A DNA stretch of 64,000 nt, taken from assembly GCF_017115165.1 (NCBI RefSeq), contig NZ_JABXKF010000177.1, positions 22,010 through 86,009 on the forward strand. Reading direction: 5' to 3'. Source of the stretch: Nostoc sp. LPT (lineage in GTDB: Bacteria; Cyanobacteriota; Cyanobacteriia; Cyanobacteriales; Nostocaceae). Numbering within the stretch: the first letter of the stretch is position 1; each line of letters starts with the position of its first letter. Under the pieces are notes generated by a model that had not been told where the DNA came from, did no database searches, and saw only the letters and a list, made by a program, of their open reading frames with translations. Of the stretch, positions 8,393 to 17,594 are shown piece by piece. A program made the position numbers and the translations under genes.

Positions 8393-10051
8393 ATAAAAAC
8401 TCGGATTGGACTTTGGAGTGCGGTTTTCCTAACAGGTTTAGTCGGAGTAGTAAATTTATTATCAGCAGTGACACCTAACCTGTATGGGCGGACTCACTGG
8501 TTGAAAGAATTTTTACCATTTGAAATTCGTGCCAGTGGTCATATATTTGCAGCATTGACTGGATTTATTTTATTAACACTTGCTACTAATTTATTACGCC
8601 GAAAAAGAATAGCTTGGTTACTAACCATTGCTTTACTAGTAATTTCTATTTGCAGCCACTTGCTGAAGGGACTGGACTATGAAGAAAGTCTACTCTCTGG
8701 AGTTTTATTGGTGCAATTAATCTTGATGCGCCATTTTTTCACGGCGCAATCAGACCGTCCTTCCATCGGACGGGGAGTGAGAGTGCTGATAGGCGCTTTA
8801 TTATTTACTCTCGCATACGGAACTATTGGATTTTACTTGTTAGACGGCAAATTTTCAGAGAATTTTAATTGGCGGGAAGCGATAGTTCAGACTTTGGCGA
8901 TGTTCTTCACCGAGGATAATTGGGGACTGCAACCAAAGAGTCGATTTGGAGAATTTTTTGCTAATTCTATCTATATTATTGCCGCAGGTACTATTACTTA
9001 TGCAATAGTAATGCTCTTGCAACCTGTGTTTTGGCGGAATCTCGCAACTACAAATGAGCGGCTAAGAGCTAAAGAAATTGTCGAGCAATATGGATGTTCT
9101 TCTTTAGCAGCGCTCACACTCTTAAATGATAAAAGTTATTATTTCAGTCCTTCGGGTAATAGTGTAATTGCTTATGTTCCCAAAGGACGGGGCGCGATCG
9201 CCTTGGGAGATCCCATCGGCCCCATTGAAGACCGCAAAGAGACAATTATTGCTTTCTGGCAGTTTTGTCAGTGCAATGATTGGTATCCTGGCTTTTACCA
9301 AACTATGCCCGATGATGTTGAGCTTTACAAATCGTTGGGGTTTAAGGTACTCAAGATTGGAGAGGAAGCGATCGTTGACTTAAAAAGTTTTACATTACAA
9401 GGTAAAGCTGGTAAAAACTTTAGACCATCAATCAGTCGTTTAACTAAGCTAGGATACCAAATCGACTTTTACCAACCACCCATCGCCAATGATTTATTGC
9501 ATCGGCTCAAACCTGTAAGTGATGAATGGTTGAAAATGGTACAAGGTTCAGAAAAACAATTTTCTTTGGGTTGGTTTGACGAAGCTTACCTGCGAGAGTG
9601 CGAGATTGCTGTGGTGCATAATCCTGAAGGTCAAATTAGCGCCTTTGCCAACATTATCCGGGAGTACCAACTTAACGAAGCGACTATTGACATGATGCGA
9701 CATCGCTCATCTCTTGAAAATGGCATAATGGACTTTCTATTTATTTCCCTGCTCCAGCATTTTAAAGAGTGTGGTTACGACAGCTTTAATTTTGGTCTTT
9801 CTGCGCTTGCTGGAGTTGGAGAAAACCCCGAATCGCGCCGCTTGGAAAAAGTATTGCACTATCTTTACGACCATTTGAATCGCTTTTACAACTTCAAGGG
9901 ACTGCACGCTTACAAAGACAAATTCCGCCCTCGTTGGGAACCGCGTTATTTGGTTTACCCCAGTTTAGCCACCTTACCAGATGTAGTTGTAGCATTGATT
10001 CGCGCAGATTCAGGCGATCGCCTCTTCGATTATTTCAAACCCGGAGCCTAA
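8375..10051 (+). CDS. MprF-like phosphatidylglycerol aminoacyltransferase (DUF2156)
   Basis: A 558-residue protein. Residues 1 to about 235 are mostly hydrophobic, with six or seven membrane segments. The rest is a cytoplasmic DUF2156 (GNAT-like) domain, with SVIAYVPKGRGAIALGDPIG near residue 265 and FNFGLSALAGVGENPESR near 470, both typical of MprF catalytic domains. MprF uses an aminoacyl-tRNA to aminoacylate phosphatidylglycerol. The protein is shorter than full MprF (about 840 residues) because the N-terminal flippase part is encoded separately at 5219-6166. The start lies in a heptamer repeat, and the ATG nine bases further in is an alternative. Confidence 0.85.
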   Translation: MTNMTNIKTRIGLWSAVFLTGLVGVVNLLSAVTPNLYGRTHWLKEFLPFEIRASGHIFAALTGFILLTLATNLLRRKRIAWLLTIALLVISICSHLLKGLDYEESLLSGVLLVQLILMRHFFTAQSDRPSIGRGVRVLIGALLFTLAYGTIGFYLLDGKFSENFNWREAIVQTLAMFFTEDNWGLQPKSRFGEFFANSIYIIAAGTITYAIVMLLQPVFWRNLATTNERLRAKEIVEQYGCSSLAALTLLNDKSYYFSPSGNSVIAYVPKGRGAIALGDPIGPIEDRKETIIAFWQFCQCNDWYPGFYQTMPDDVELYKSLGFKVLKIGEEAIVDLKSFTLQGKAGKNFRPSISRLTKLGYQIDFYQPPIANDLLHRLKPVSDEWLKMVQGSEKQFSLGWFDEAYLRECEIAVVHNPEGQISAFANIIREYQLNEATIDMMRHRSSLENGIMDFLFISLLQHFKECGYDSFNFGLSALAGVGENPESRRLEKVLHYLYDHLNRFYNFKGLHAYKDKFRPRWEPRYLVYPSLATLPDVVVALIRADSGDRLFDYFKPGA

Positions 10052-10478
10052 ATGTAGACTCAAAAAATTCGCAATGATTTTGACCGAATTGCCTTATACC
10101 ATAACACCTCATTGCACAACGATATCTACTAGGGGCTACGCCGACACAACTTGGTATTTGTATGATACAATTGTACTATAAAAGTATGAATGTCTGATAA
10201 GTATGCAATGCGAAGTACAGCTTTGCCTAAGTTCGTAGCGAATAAAGTCAAATAAACTTTGCGCTCCTACCCTGCGGGAAGGCGAAGCGCCTATGGGTTT
10301 AAACTTAAACCCTCAATTATCCACGAATTTACCAAACTGTGTACAAAGTTTGGTAATCAAATCATTGTGTGTTTTTACTTGAAATTAGTACGGTTATAAC
10401 AGCTTATTTGGGAATATTAATAGACTTCAATAACCGTTGCTATAAAAGATTATTGACCTTTATCTGGAAGGTGGCAAT
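10052..10478. other. Intergenic region with a dispersed palindromic repeat
   Basis: No gene is seen. The segment 10263-10303 (CTACCCTGCGGGAAGGCGAA, then GCGCCTATGGGTTTAAA) closely matches 40441-40481. GGCGAAGCGCC within it is nearly palindromic, as expected of a small dispersed repeat element. Confidence 0.6.
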
Positions 10479-11870
10479 ATGACAAATAATCAGATTTCTC
10501 TAGTAGAACTAATCCAAATTTTTGCACAATACCGCAATCATATTATCATCAACATTAAGCACCTACAAGAACATTATCAAAGAATAGGTATTAAGCGTAT
10601 TAGAGGTGTTATAAACGAAAATGGAGAACTGCTCCAACCTTGGTTGATAACAGAATATATGGATGACACTGACTATGTTGGTATAGGCGATTTTCAGTTT
10701 AACCGCAATACTGCTACTATCAATATGCTTATCAAACGTAGAGTTAAACTTGCTAAATTTGAAGACCAAACTCCTACGATTGAAGTAGCAGGTTTGTTAG
10801 TAAATGACCTCAACACCTTTAATAATTACACGATTGTAAGTGACGGCAAAATCAACGTAAATTCATTACAAGTCAAAATTAGCAGTAAAAAAGTTTTTGA
10901 TTTACTCAAAGAAAAAGGCATACTGGATGCGGAAGAATTTGACTTTCGGGCAGAACATAGGATTCAGTTAGACAACTTGCCGCTTGTAGCTGCTAATAGT
11001 AGTTACAGCAGTATTGATGGACTATTTAATGAACTAGCAGAAATTAAAGTACTGACTAGTATTATTGGCGCTCACTTGAAAAAAGAGTCAGATGTATTTA
11101 TCGAGACACAATTAGATGAGTTTAAAAAGCACTATCTGTCTAAAAATATTTACATCAACTTTCCTACAACTAACGAATACACTGATATCAACCAAGCTTT
11201 AGTCGATGGTACTATTGACTCAAAATTGAGCTATAAAATCGATATTGGCAGTCAAGATATTCTGAACCTGAGTAAGTTTCCTTCTGCTAACAAGTTTCTT
11301 AATAGAATGTATCGCCTTTATGACAAAGAAACCGGAGAAATTATCATGAAGCCGAGTTTTGAGATGGTATTTCATGAAAATCTCGCTGTTAGGCACAGGT
11401 TATTGTCATCACGCATCAAGATTACAAAAGTTGACGAGTTGATGAAACCAATTTTTGATAATTTTCTTGGGCTTGAGCAAAATGGCATTGTTGGAGGTAT
11501 TCTTAAGAAAGTTGCTGCTGATAGTTTGGCGCAGTTATTACAGGATAAACAAAATGGGAAGCAGATCGGCAAAGAAGAAATGGTTGCAGCTTTAACGGTG
11601 GCAAATAACAAGTTAGAAGAATATGCAGAAAATATCTACCAAGATAAAATATCTCCTTTAGTATTTTACATTGGTTCTACTGGATTGTTACCAGATGAAA
11701 TCGAAGCCAAAGCCATGACCGCTGACGAAGCTGCTGCGAAATACCCAAATTTGCAATTTTCTAAAGACGAGCAAGAAGGTACTTTTTTTGCAGTTGGTGA
11801 TAGTATTATCGGTATCTATGCAAAAACTGAATATTACAGCAAACTTATTTCTGTCGGTATAAACAATTAG
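10479..11870 (+). CDS. Uncharacterised 463-residue protein
   Basis: I do not recognise the family. The protein has no signal peptide or membrane segment and is mixed alpha/beta, rich in Asn, Ile and Lys. Visible features are an N-terminal helix (residues 1-30), a strand-rich middle, and a helical stretch around residues 340-390. A probable ribosome binding site (GGAAGGTGG) lies just before the ATG. Base composition is lower in GC than the neighbours and GCGATCGC sites are absent, which hints at recent acquisition. It stands alone, with repeat DNA before it and a kinase remnant on the opposite strand after it. Confidence 0.75.
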   Translation: MTNNQISLVELIQIFAQYRNHIIINIKHLQEHYQRIGIKRIRGVINENGELLQPWLITEYMDDTDYVGIGDFQFNRNTATINMLIKRRVKLAKFEDQTPTIEVAGLLVNDLNTFNNYTIVSDGKINVNSLQVKISSKKVFDLLKEKGILDAEEFDFRAEHRIQLDNLPLVAANSSYSSIDGLFNELAEIKVLTSIIGAHLKKESDVFIETQLDEFKKHYLSKNIYINFPTTNEYTDINQALVDGTIDSKLSYKIDIGSQDILNLSKFPSANKFLNRMYRLYDKETGEIIMKPSFEMVFHENLAVRHRLLSSRIKITKVDELMKPIFDNFLGLEQNGIVGGILKKVAADSLAQLLQDKQNGKQIGKEEMVAALTVANNKLEEYAENIYQDKISPLVFYIGSTGLLPDEIEAKAMTADEAAAKYPNLQFSKDEQEGTFFAVGDSIIGIYAKTEYYSKLISVGINN

Positions 11871-11887
11871 ATTGCATAGCAATTCTA

Positions 11888-12281
11888 ATTTTTATTACAC
11901 AGTCGTTAATAATTTGGATTTGGGAACTGTCAGGCTTGGCTTTGAGGCGGTTTTGCAGAATTATTAGCGTACTATCAATACCGCTATGAACATCCACTGC
12001 TTTCATTTCTGCTTTATCCAGTCGTCAGAAGTTCTGCAACGACAGTACAATGTTGCGAATGCGATCGCTGCCCATTTTCATGGAATCTAGTAATTTTTGT
12101 AGATATTGAATGACAAAATCTAACTCGATCGCTTCTATTCCTTCCTAAATAACTGGTGTTGGATGAGGATATTCTTTTTGGTAAAGTTGCAGTATTTCTA
12201 GCAATTGTTGAATGTATTCTTTAGCAGGAGTAATATTGCCATTGATAAAATTAATAGGATTCAGCAATAGATTTACTAACA
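11888..12281 (-). pseudogene. Broken sensor histidine kinase (dimerisation region only)
   Basis: The minus strand holds one continuous frame of about 130 codons closely similar to residues 48-160 of the kinase at 47198. Matches include NPINFINGN against NPVNFIYGN, IELDFVIQYLQKLLDSM against IELDFLLDDLPKILNSM, and DRIRNIVLSLQNF against ERISEIVLSLRNF. Two in-frame stops interrupt it: TAG after PTPVI and TGA after LSLQNF. The His box is degenerate and the ATPase domain is missing. It is therefore a relic rather than an active gene. Confidence 0.85.
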
Positions 12282-12356
12282 ATCTTTAAGAAAATTACGC
12301 AGAAATCAGCTTCAATGAGACAATCTGACCTAATCTTCTCAACCTAAAGAATAGAC

Positions 12357-12632
12357 ATGAATGATCGCACAAAGGCTCTTCAGGCTCTCGCTGCTGAACG
12401 TTGGCGGATATCCCTGATTCTCAGTGGAGCCATGATGTTTATTTACTTTGGCTTTATCCTATTAATCGCGTTCAATAAGCCGCTGCTGGGGTCATTAGTA
12501 GTTCCTGGCCTCAGCCTGGGAATTTTACTGGGGGCGCTGGTAATTGTCTCAGCATGGGTATTAATTTTTATCTATGTGCGTTGGGCAAATAGTAGTTATG
12601 ACGACCAAATCGCAAGACTGACACGCAAATGA
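12357..12632 (+). CDS. DUF485 small membrane protein (YjcH-like)
   Basis: A 91-residue protein with two long hydrophobic segments (about residues 20-42 and 50-78) and a charged C-terminal tail. This is the DUF485 layout. Such proteins are almost always encoded directly before an acetate-type symporter (yjcH-actP in Escherichia coli), and the same order is found here. It probably assists or accompanies the symporter at 12786 in the cytoplasmic membrane. About 150 bases of tandem repeats separate the two genes. Confidence 0.85.
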   Translation: MNDRTKALQALAAERWRISLILSGAMMFIYFGFILLIAFNKPLLGSLVVPGLSLGILLGALVIVSAWVLIFIYVRWANSSYDDQIARLTRK

Positions 12633-12696
12633 AAATTGGGAATGGGGGATGAGGGAGCAGGGGGAGATAAGGGAGTGAGGGAGAAGAATTAATAAT

Positions 12697-12738
12697 CAAT
12701 GCCCAATGCCTAATGCCCAATGCCCAATGCCCAATAGC
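12697..12738. repeat. Heptanucleotide repeat, CAATGCC type
   Basis: Six tandem units of CAATGCC (one TAATGCC, the last CAATAGC) lie in the spacer between the DUF485 gene and the symporter gene. The same unit reappears near 28235, 31570 and 31690. This fits the STRR repeats of heterocystous cyanobacteria. Confidence 0.8.
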
Positions 12739-12785
12739 TATTAGCAATTTCTAGTCCCAAATCCAAAATACTAAACCAAAAAAGC

Positions 12786-14354
12786 ATGAATAGTGTGTGG
12801 TTCGATCTGCCACTAGCGGCGGATATTACCAGTCTTGGTAAGTTTAACCCGTTGGCGATCGCTTTCTTTTTTCTGTTTGTTGTAAGTTCTTTAGGTATTA
12901 CCTATTGGGCGGCGAAGCTCACCAAAAATACGGCCCAATTCTATACAGCTGGCGGTAATATCAGCGGTTTCCAAAATGGGCTGGCCTTAGCAGGAGACTT
13001 TATGAGTGCAGCTAGCTTTTTAGGTATCGCTGGGCTGGTGGCACTCAACGGCTTTGACGGCTTAATTTATTCTATCGGCTTCCTGGTGGGCTGGCCGATT
13101 GTTATGTTTCTAATTGCTGAACCATTACGTAACTTAGGTAAATACACCTTTGCCGATGTAGTCGCTTATCGCTTGCAGCAAAAACCTGTACGTATCGCCT
13201 CTGCAATTGGAACGCTGGTAGTAATTAGCTTTTACTTAATTGCCCAGATGGTAGGTGCTGGGGAGCTAATCAAACTACTGTTTGGCTTTGATTATGAATT
13301 AGCTGTGGTCATTGTCGGTTGTGTAATGATGGCTTATGTGATTTTTGGCGGGATGATTGCCACTACTTGGGTACAAATTATCAAAGCAGTTTTGTTGCTC
13401 GGCGGAACTGTCTTACTAGCTATCTTGGTACTGGCACGATTTGGCTTTAACCCGATCGCTCTTTTCGCCGCTGCATCCCAAAAGTATACAGGTGTATTAG
13501 CTCCAGGCAAACTGGTTTCTGACCCCTTTGATGCGATCTCTTTAGGAATGTCGTTGATGTTCGGCACTGCTGGATTACCCCACATCCTAATGCGTTTCTA
13601 TACAGTACCCGACGCTAAAGCAGCGCGGCTCTCTGTTACTTACGCCACAGCTATTATTGGCGTTTTTTATCTCCTTACCTTCATTTTGGGCTTTGGAGCA
13701 ATGGTGCTAGTAGGTCAAGATGCCATCAAGCAAATTGGTACTGGTGGTAACATGGCTGCGCCGATGTTGGCAGAATTTCTCGGTGGTGATGCTTTGTTAG
13801 GTTTTATCGCCGCTGTTTCTTTTGCAACGATTTTGGCAGTTGTCGCTGGGTTGACACTCTCAGGGGCAGCTGCATTGTCCCACGATTTATGGGTGAATGT
13901 GGTGCGTTCAGGTCATGCTGACGAGTCAGAACAACTGAAGGTGGCTCGCGGTGCAACAATGCTTTTGGGGTTAGTAGCAATATTCCTGGGCATCTTGTTT
14001 AAAGGGCAAAACGTAGCTTATATGGTAGGTTTAGCATTTGCGATCGCTGCGAGTGCAAACTTCCCAGCGTTACTCTTATCCATGCTTTGGCGACGCTTCA
14101 CTACTAATGGTGCAGTTGCGAGTATGTTAGTAGGTACTGTCTCCTCTTTAATGCTGATTTATTTTTCACCTACTATTCAAGTAACGATTCTCAAGCACGC
14201 TTCTGCACCCTTTCCTCTAAAAAATCCTGGATTAATCAGTATCCCACTGGCGTTTATTGTGGCGATTGTCGTTTCACTATTGAGTACTGAACAGCAGGCA
14301 CTAGAAAAATTTGCGGAAGTTGAGGATCGCATTCACATTGGTTCTGGGATGTGA
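12786..14354 (+). CDS. actP: Acetate/solute:cation symporter (SSS family, ActP-like)
   Basis: A 522-residue polytopic membrane protein of the sodium:solute symporter family, with about 13 hydrophobic segments. Family blocks visible include AQFYTAGGNISGFQNGLALA near residue 50, AGDFMSAASFLGIAGLVAL near 70 and GTAGLPHILMRFYTVPDAK near 260. These are close to ActP (acetate permease), which imports acetate and similar small carboxylates. The preceding DUF485 gene strengthens the ActP assignment. The exact substrate cannot be read from the sequence. Confidence 0.87.
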   Translation: MNSVWFDLPLAADITSLGKFNPLAIAFFFLFVVSSLGITYWAAKLTKNTAQFYTAGGNISGFQNGLALAGDFMSAASFLGIAGLVALNGFDGLIYSIGFLVGWPIVMFLIAEPLRNLGKYTFADVVAYRLQQKPVRIASAIGTLVVISFYLIAQMVGAGELIKLLFGFDYELAVVIVGCVMMAYVIFGGMIATTWVQIIKAVLLLGGTVLLAILVLARFGFNPIALFAAASQKYTGVLAPGKLVSDPFDAISLGMSLMFGTAGLPHILMRFYTVPDAKAARLSVTYATAIIGVFYLLTFILGFGAMVLVGQDAIKQIGTGGNMAAPMLAEFLGGDALLGFIAAVSFATILAVVAGLTLSGAAALSHDLWVNVVRSGHADESEQLKVARGATMLLGLVAIFLGILFKGQNVAYMVGLAFAIAASANFPALLLSMLWRRFTTNGAVASMLVGTVSSLMLIYFSPTIQVTILKHASAPFPLKNPGLISIPLAFIVAIVVSLLSTEQQALEKFAEVEDRIHIGSGM

Positions 14355-14462
14355 TTTTGTCATTTGTCATTGGGCATTGAGAAGAGACAAGGTAGATAAG
14401 GGAGAGATTTATTCAATAATTCCCCCTCATCTCCCCCTGCTCCCCTGCTCCCTGCCCCTCTG

Positions 14463-15305
14463 CTACTGTCCAAGTTCTTTGATGTTATCCATCACTTGTT
14501 GGTATAAGTTGTTGTTACCTTGACTTTGAAAAATGCTTGCTGCTTGTTGTAAGTCCTTGAGCGCTCCCTGTTTGTCTCCATTAGTGGCGCGGGCATTTCC
14601 CCGATTATTGTAGGCAGGGGCAAAGTTAGGATTGAGGCGAATGGCTTGATTGTAATCTGCGATCGCACCTTGGGGATCTCCATTGGCAGCACGGGCATTG
14701 CCTCGGTTATTATAAGCGATCGCATATTTGGGGTTAAGCAGAATCGCTTGATCGAGATCGTCTATTGCCCCTTTTTTGTCTCCATTGGTGGTGCGGGCAT
14801 TTCCTCGGTTATTGTAGGCTTCGGCATAGTTGGGATTTAGGCGAATCGCTTCACTGTAATCTTTAACTGCTTCTCTGTTGTTTCCCAGTGAGGCGCGGGC
14901 ATTCCCCAGGTTATTGTAGGCTTCGGCGTCGTTAGGATTGATGCGGAGGGCTTGATTGTAATCTGCGAGCGCTTTTTCCTTGTCTCCCAAATCAAAGTAG
15001 GCTAATCCCCGCGCGTTGTAGGCAGCGCCATACTGAGAATTTTGACTAATTGCCTTACTGTATGAAGCGATCGCAGCTTGCAAGTCGCCGTTTAAATGCT
15101 GATTCTTTCCCTGAAGATAAAATTCCCCACCAATGGAAGTTGTAGCTGAACTACGGCTAGGTTGACTAACTCCTATTTCTGTCACCAATACATTGTCATT
15201 CTTACTACAAGAAACACTGCTAGTTGCTGTCAATGTAGTAAAAATAGCTATGGTAAATAAAGTATTTACCCTTGTTCGCTTTTGCCCAAATAAACGCCGT
15301 CTCAT
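14463..15305 (-). CDS. Exported TPR-repeat protein
   Basis: A 280-residue protein. The N-terminus (RRRLFGQKRTR, then a hydrophobic run to about residue 33) is a signal sequence. Cys33 in SSVSC could be a lipidation site, although the lipobox is weak. From about residue 55 to 270 there are about six tetratricopeptide repeats with the AYNNRGNARATNGDKQGALK type of consensus, nearly identical between repeats. TPR proteins are protein-binding scaffolds, so no specific function can be given. The high identity of the repeats at the DNA level suggests recent expansion. It converges with the symporter gene. Confidence 0.85.
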   Translation of the reverse strand: MRRRLFGQKRTRVNTLFTIAIFTTLTATSSVSCSKNDNVLVTEIGVSQPSRSSATTSIGGEFYLQGKNQHLNGDLQAAIASYSKAISQNSQYGAAYNARGLAYFDLGDKEKALADYNQALRINPNDAEAYNNLGNARASLGNNREAVKDYSEAIRLNPNYAEAYNNRGNARTTNGDKKGAIDDLDQAILLNPKYAIAYNNRGNARAANGDPQGAIADYNQAIRLNPNFAPAYNNRGNARATNGDKQGALKDLQQAASIFQSQGNNNLYQQVMDNIKELGQ

Positions 15306-15538
15306 AAGTTAATATAAACTGCCATAACACCTGAACCTAATTAGTACCAAAATCTAGATTTTAATTTTTGAACTCAATAACTATTCTAACTTTTGATAGA
15401 CCTTTAAAATTAATTGGCAAATTTCCCTAATATTTTATAGATTTATCAGAGGAGGTAAGAGAAAATAATTATTAAATTTCAAAATTTATTCTTCACAATA
15501 ACTCTATAAATTGTGATATTTGTAGCCTGATGAACAAT

Positions 15539-16459
15539 TTAATCATCCTCAGCTTCACTCTCTTGAGTTTTAGGAATTAGCCGCCAAGAAGTATTTTTGT
15601 CAATATCTACAGATAGTTGTTCTAGATTTTGTCCTAAATCTTTTTGGAGTTTCTGAGTGAGTGTGATTGGAAAATCTAAATTAATACCTTGAGTTTGTGC
15701 TAGTCTAGCTAACTCTGTGAATGCAGCTTTGACTGTTGTACGCTCATAACTAGTTAGCTTATAATTAGAAGTTTCAGATATATTCTGAGCTTGCATGGCT
15801 TTTTTTATACGTTCTTGCAAATGCTCAAATTCTGAATTCAACAACTTCCATTCCTGCTCAACTTGCGAGTATCTAGTACTTAGTGATATTAAGTCTTCCG
15901 TTGCAGGTTCGGGGCTGGCTTGGGCTTGTAAGTCTAACAAGTTTAGGTGAATTTGAGCAAGATAAATACAGTCTAGGTAAGCATACTCTATCTGTTCTTC
16001 AGTTAGAGGGCGTTTTCCCCAGTCACTTTTTTGTTCTTGTTTATCGATATTGTTAAAGCTACAAAGTGCTGTAGCTATTGTCTTGAGTTGGTAGTTGGGT
16101 AATGGCAAAAGATAGTAGGGAATTTTTTTGGCCATCTCCAAAGTGCAAGTAATATTTTTGGCTTTCTTGCTACCGAGAAATTTTAGATCGTAACTCGCGT
16201 TGTGAAAAACTTTTTCAATGGCAGAATTTATCATAATTTTTTCAATAAATTCAGCTATAATATTAGGTTGATCTAATACATCTAAAAGATAGACGCGATC
16301 GCCACTCATATCTTGAGGATTATCTAATACCTGAATCACCGATAATCGGGGATTACGACTTTTATAGTCAGCGACTTCTGTATCTATCCACAGTGTTTTA
16401 GCGTTTGTATATTCAGCGACAATAGCACGAATTTCGCTAGCCGAAGTAAGGTAGGGCAT
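15539..16459 (-). CDS. rnd: RNase D-like 3'-5' exonuclease
   Basis: A 306-residue DEDD-family exonuclease. Motif I is LWIDTEVADYKSRNPRLSVI near residue 24 (Asp-x-Glu). Motif II is VFHNASYDLKFL near 85, and motif III is YAYLDCIYLAQIHL near 160, giving the Tyr-x3-Asp form. RNase D trims tRNA and other structured RNA 3' ends. The C-terminal third lacks a clear second HRDC domain and looks coiled, so the protein is shorter than E. coli RNase D (about 375 residues), as is common in cyanobacteria. Confidence 0.88.
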   Translation of the reverse strand: MPYLTSASEIRAIVAEYTNAKTLWIDTEVADYKSRNPRLSVIQVLDNPQDMSGDRVYLLDVLDQPNIIAEFIEKIMINSAIEKVFHNASYDLKFLGSKKAKNITCTLEMAKKIPYYLLPLPNYQLKTIATALCSFNNIDKQEQKSDWGKRPLTEEQIEYAYLDCIYLAQIHLNLLDLQAQASPEPATEDLISLSTRYSQVEQEWKLLNSEFEHLQERIKKAMQAQNISETSNYKLTSYERTTVKAAFTELARLAQTQGINLDFPITLTQKLQKDLGQNLEQLSVDIDKNTSWRLIPKTQESEAEDD

Positions 16460-16923
16460 TGGCTAATATTTCCTGATATTTAAGGCATTGTTAAGTAAGC
16501 CATAGTTTTATAAAGTAACATTTTGTTGGTAAGTTTGCTGGCACAGGATTGCAAAAAGACTGAAGTTTGGAATTCGTTATAGATATCGCCAAATTGACTC
16601 AAATCTGATAACATCGAGTCACCACTGTGGGGTAGCATCGTCTACCATCGAAAGAGCTACTCAGCATCTACGTTAAATTCATAGAGAGCCACAGATGTGC
16701 AAAGCCATCCTGCTTGGCAGCCATCAGGAAAATTGAATTGGCATTTCTCAAAACTGGGCGCAAAATCTTAGCTTCAAGAAATCGTCCAGATTTGAATTTT
16801 CAGTAACCTGAGCTATTGCTTAAGCACTTTTGTTACTCCACTTTTAATTGTTTTTTTAATTTGCTCCTCACCATGACATACACCTCAATTAACCGCTTCA
16901 AGTACTCAATTCGGAGATAGATA
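16460..16923. other. Intergenic region upstream of the BON-domain gene
   Basis: The region holds divergent upstream sequences for the exonuclease gene and the BON gene. I see no further gene and no clear repeat. TTCGGAGATAG directly before 16924 may serve as ribosome binding site (GGAG). Confidence 0.4.
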
Positions 16924-17382
16924 ATGAAAAAGCTAATTTTATTAGTAGTTAGTGGCATTTTGGTAGTTGGTACTTTTGGCTGTCAAGAGGCTCCTAAAAC
17001 AGGTTCGGAAACTCCTAGCACAACTAATGAAGCCGCTCAGGCACCAGCAAAACCAGCTTCGCAAACAAATCAAACTGCCAAAGTTTCAGAAACACAAACT
17101 ACTCCTTCAGCAGCTACTACAGGTACTAAAGTTAAAACCGATTCTGAAAAAACGGCAGCAACAAAAGCTAAAAGTGACTTAAAAACTGAAGTTAGCGCAA
17201 AGTTGAACAAAGGTTTACCAGGCAATAAGTTACAAGTTGAAAACAAACAGGGTGAGATTATCCTCAAAGGCACAGCCGCTTCTGTTGAAGAACTTAAGAA
17301 AGCTGAAACCTTGGCTAAAGAAGTCCAAGGTGTGAAAACAGTGAAGGTAGAAGCAAAAGTTGATACTGTAATAAAGCCATAA
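16924..17382 (+). CDS. BON-domain lipoprotein
   Basis: A 152-residue protein. Residues 1-20 form a lipoprotein signal ending in GTFGC (Cys20). The middle (about 21-85) is a low-complexity Thr/Ala/Pro/Lys-rich linker. The C-terminal 65 residues (DLKTEVSAKLNKGLPGNKLQ, then GEIILKGTAASVEELKKAE) match the BON domain, a phospholipid- or membrane-binding fold found in OsmY-like periplasmic proteins. It is probably anchored in a membrane facing the periplasm and may have a stress or envelope role. A strong hairpin terminator follows. Confidence 0.85.
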   Translation: MKKLILLVVSGILVVGTFGCQEAPKTGSETPSTTNEAAQAPAKPASQTNQTAKVSETQTTPSAATTGTKVKTDSEKTAATKAKSDLKTEVSAKLNKGLPGNKLQVENKQGEIILKGTAASVEELKKAETLAKEVQGVKTVKVEAKVDTVIKP

Positions 17383-17427
17383 AAGAATAACTGAAGCTTT
17401 CAGTTAGCATCGGTATGAAAGCCAAAT

Positions 17428-17459
17428 AGAGACTTACATCGTGTAAGTCTCTGTTTTTT
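17428..17459 (+). terminator. Intrinsic terminator of the BON-domain gene
   Basis: AGAGACTTACA and TGTAAGTCTCT form a perfect 11-base-pair stem with a 3-base loop, followed by G and six T residues. Confidence 0.9.
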
Positions 17460-17594
17460 ACTTACTTAAATAAAAGTAAGGAATATAGAGGTTATCAGTT
17501 GGGTGCAATATATAGCGGTTTTCAGTTGAATAAGGTACAAAAACCTCACCCTCAACCCTCTAAGAGAATGTTTGAAATTCTATATTTTCATCTT

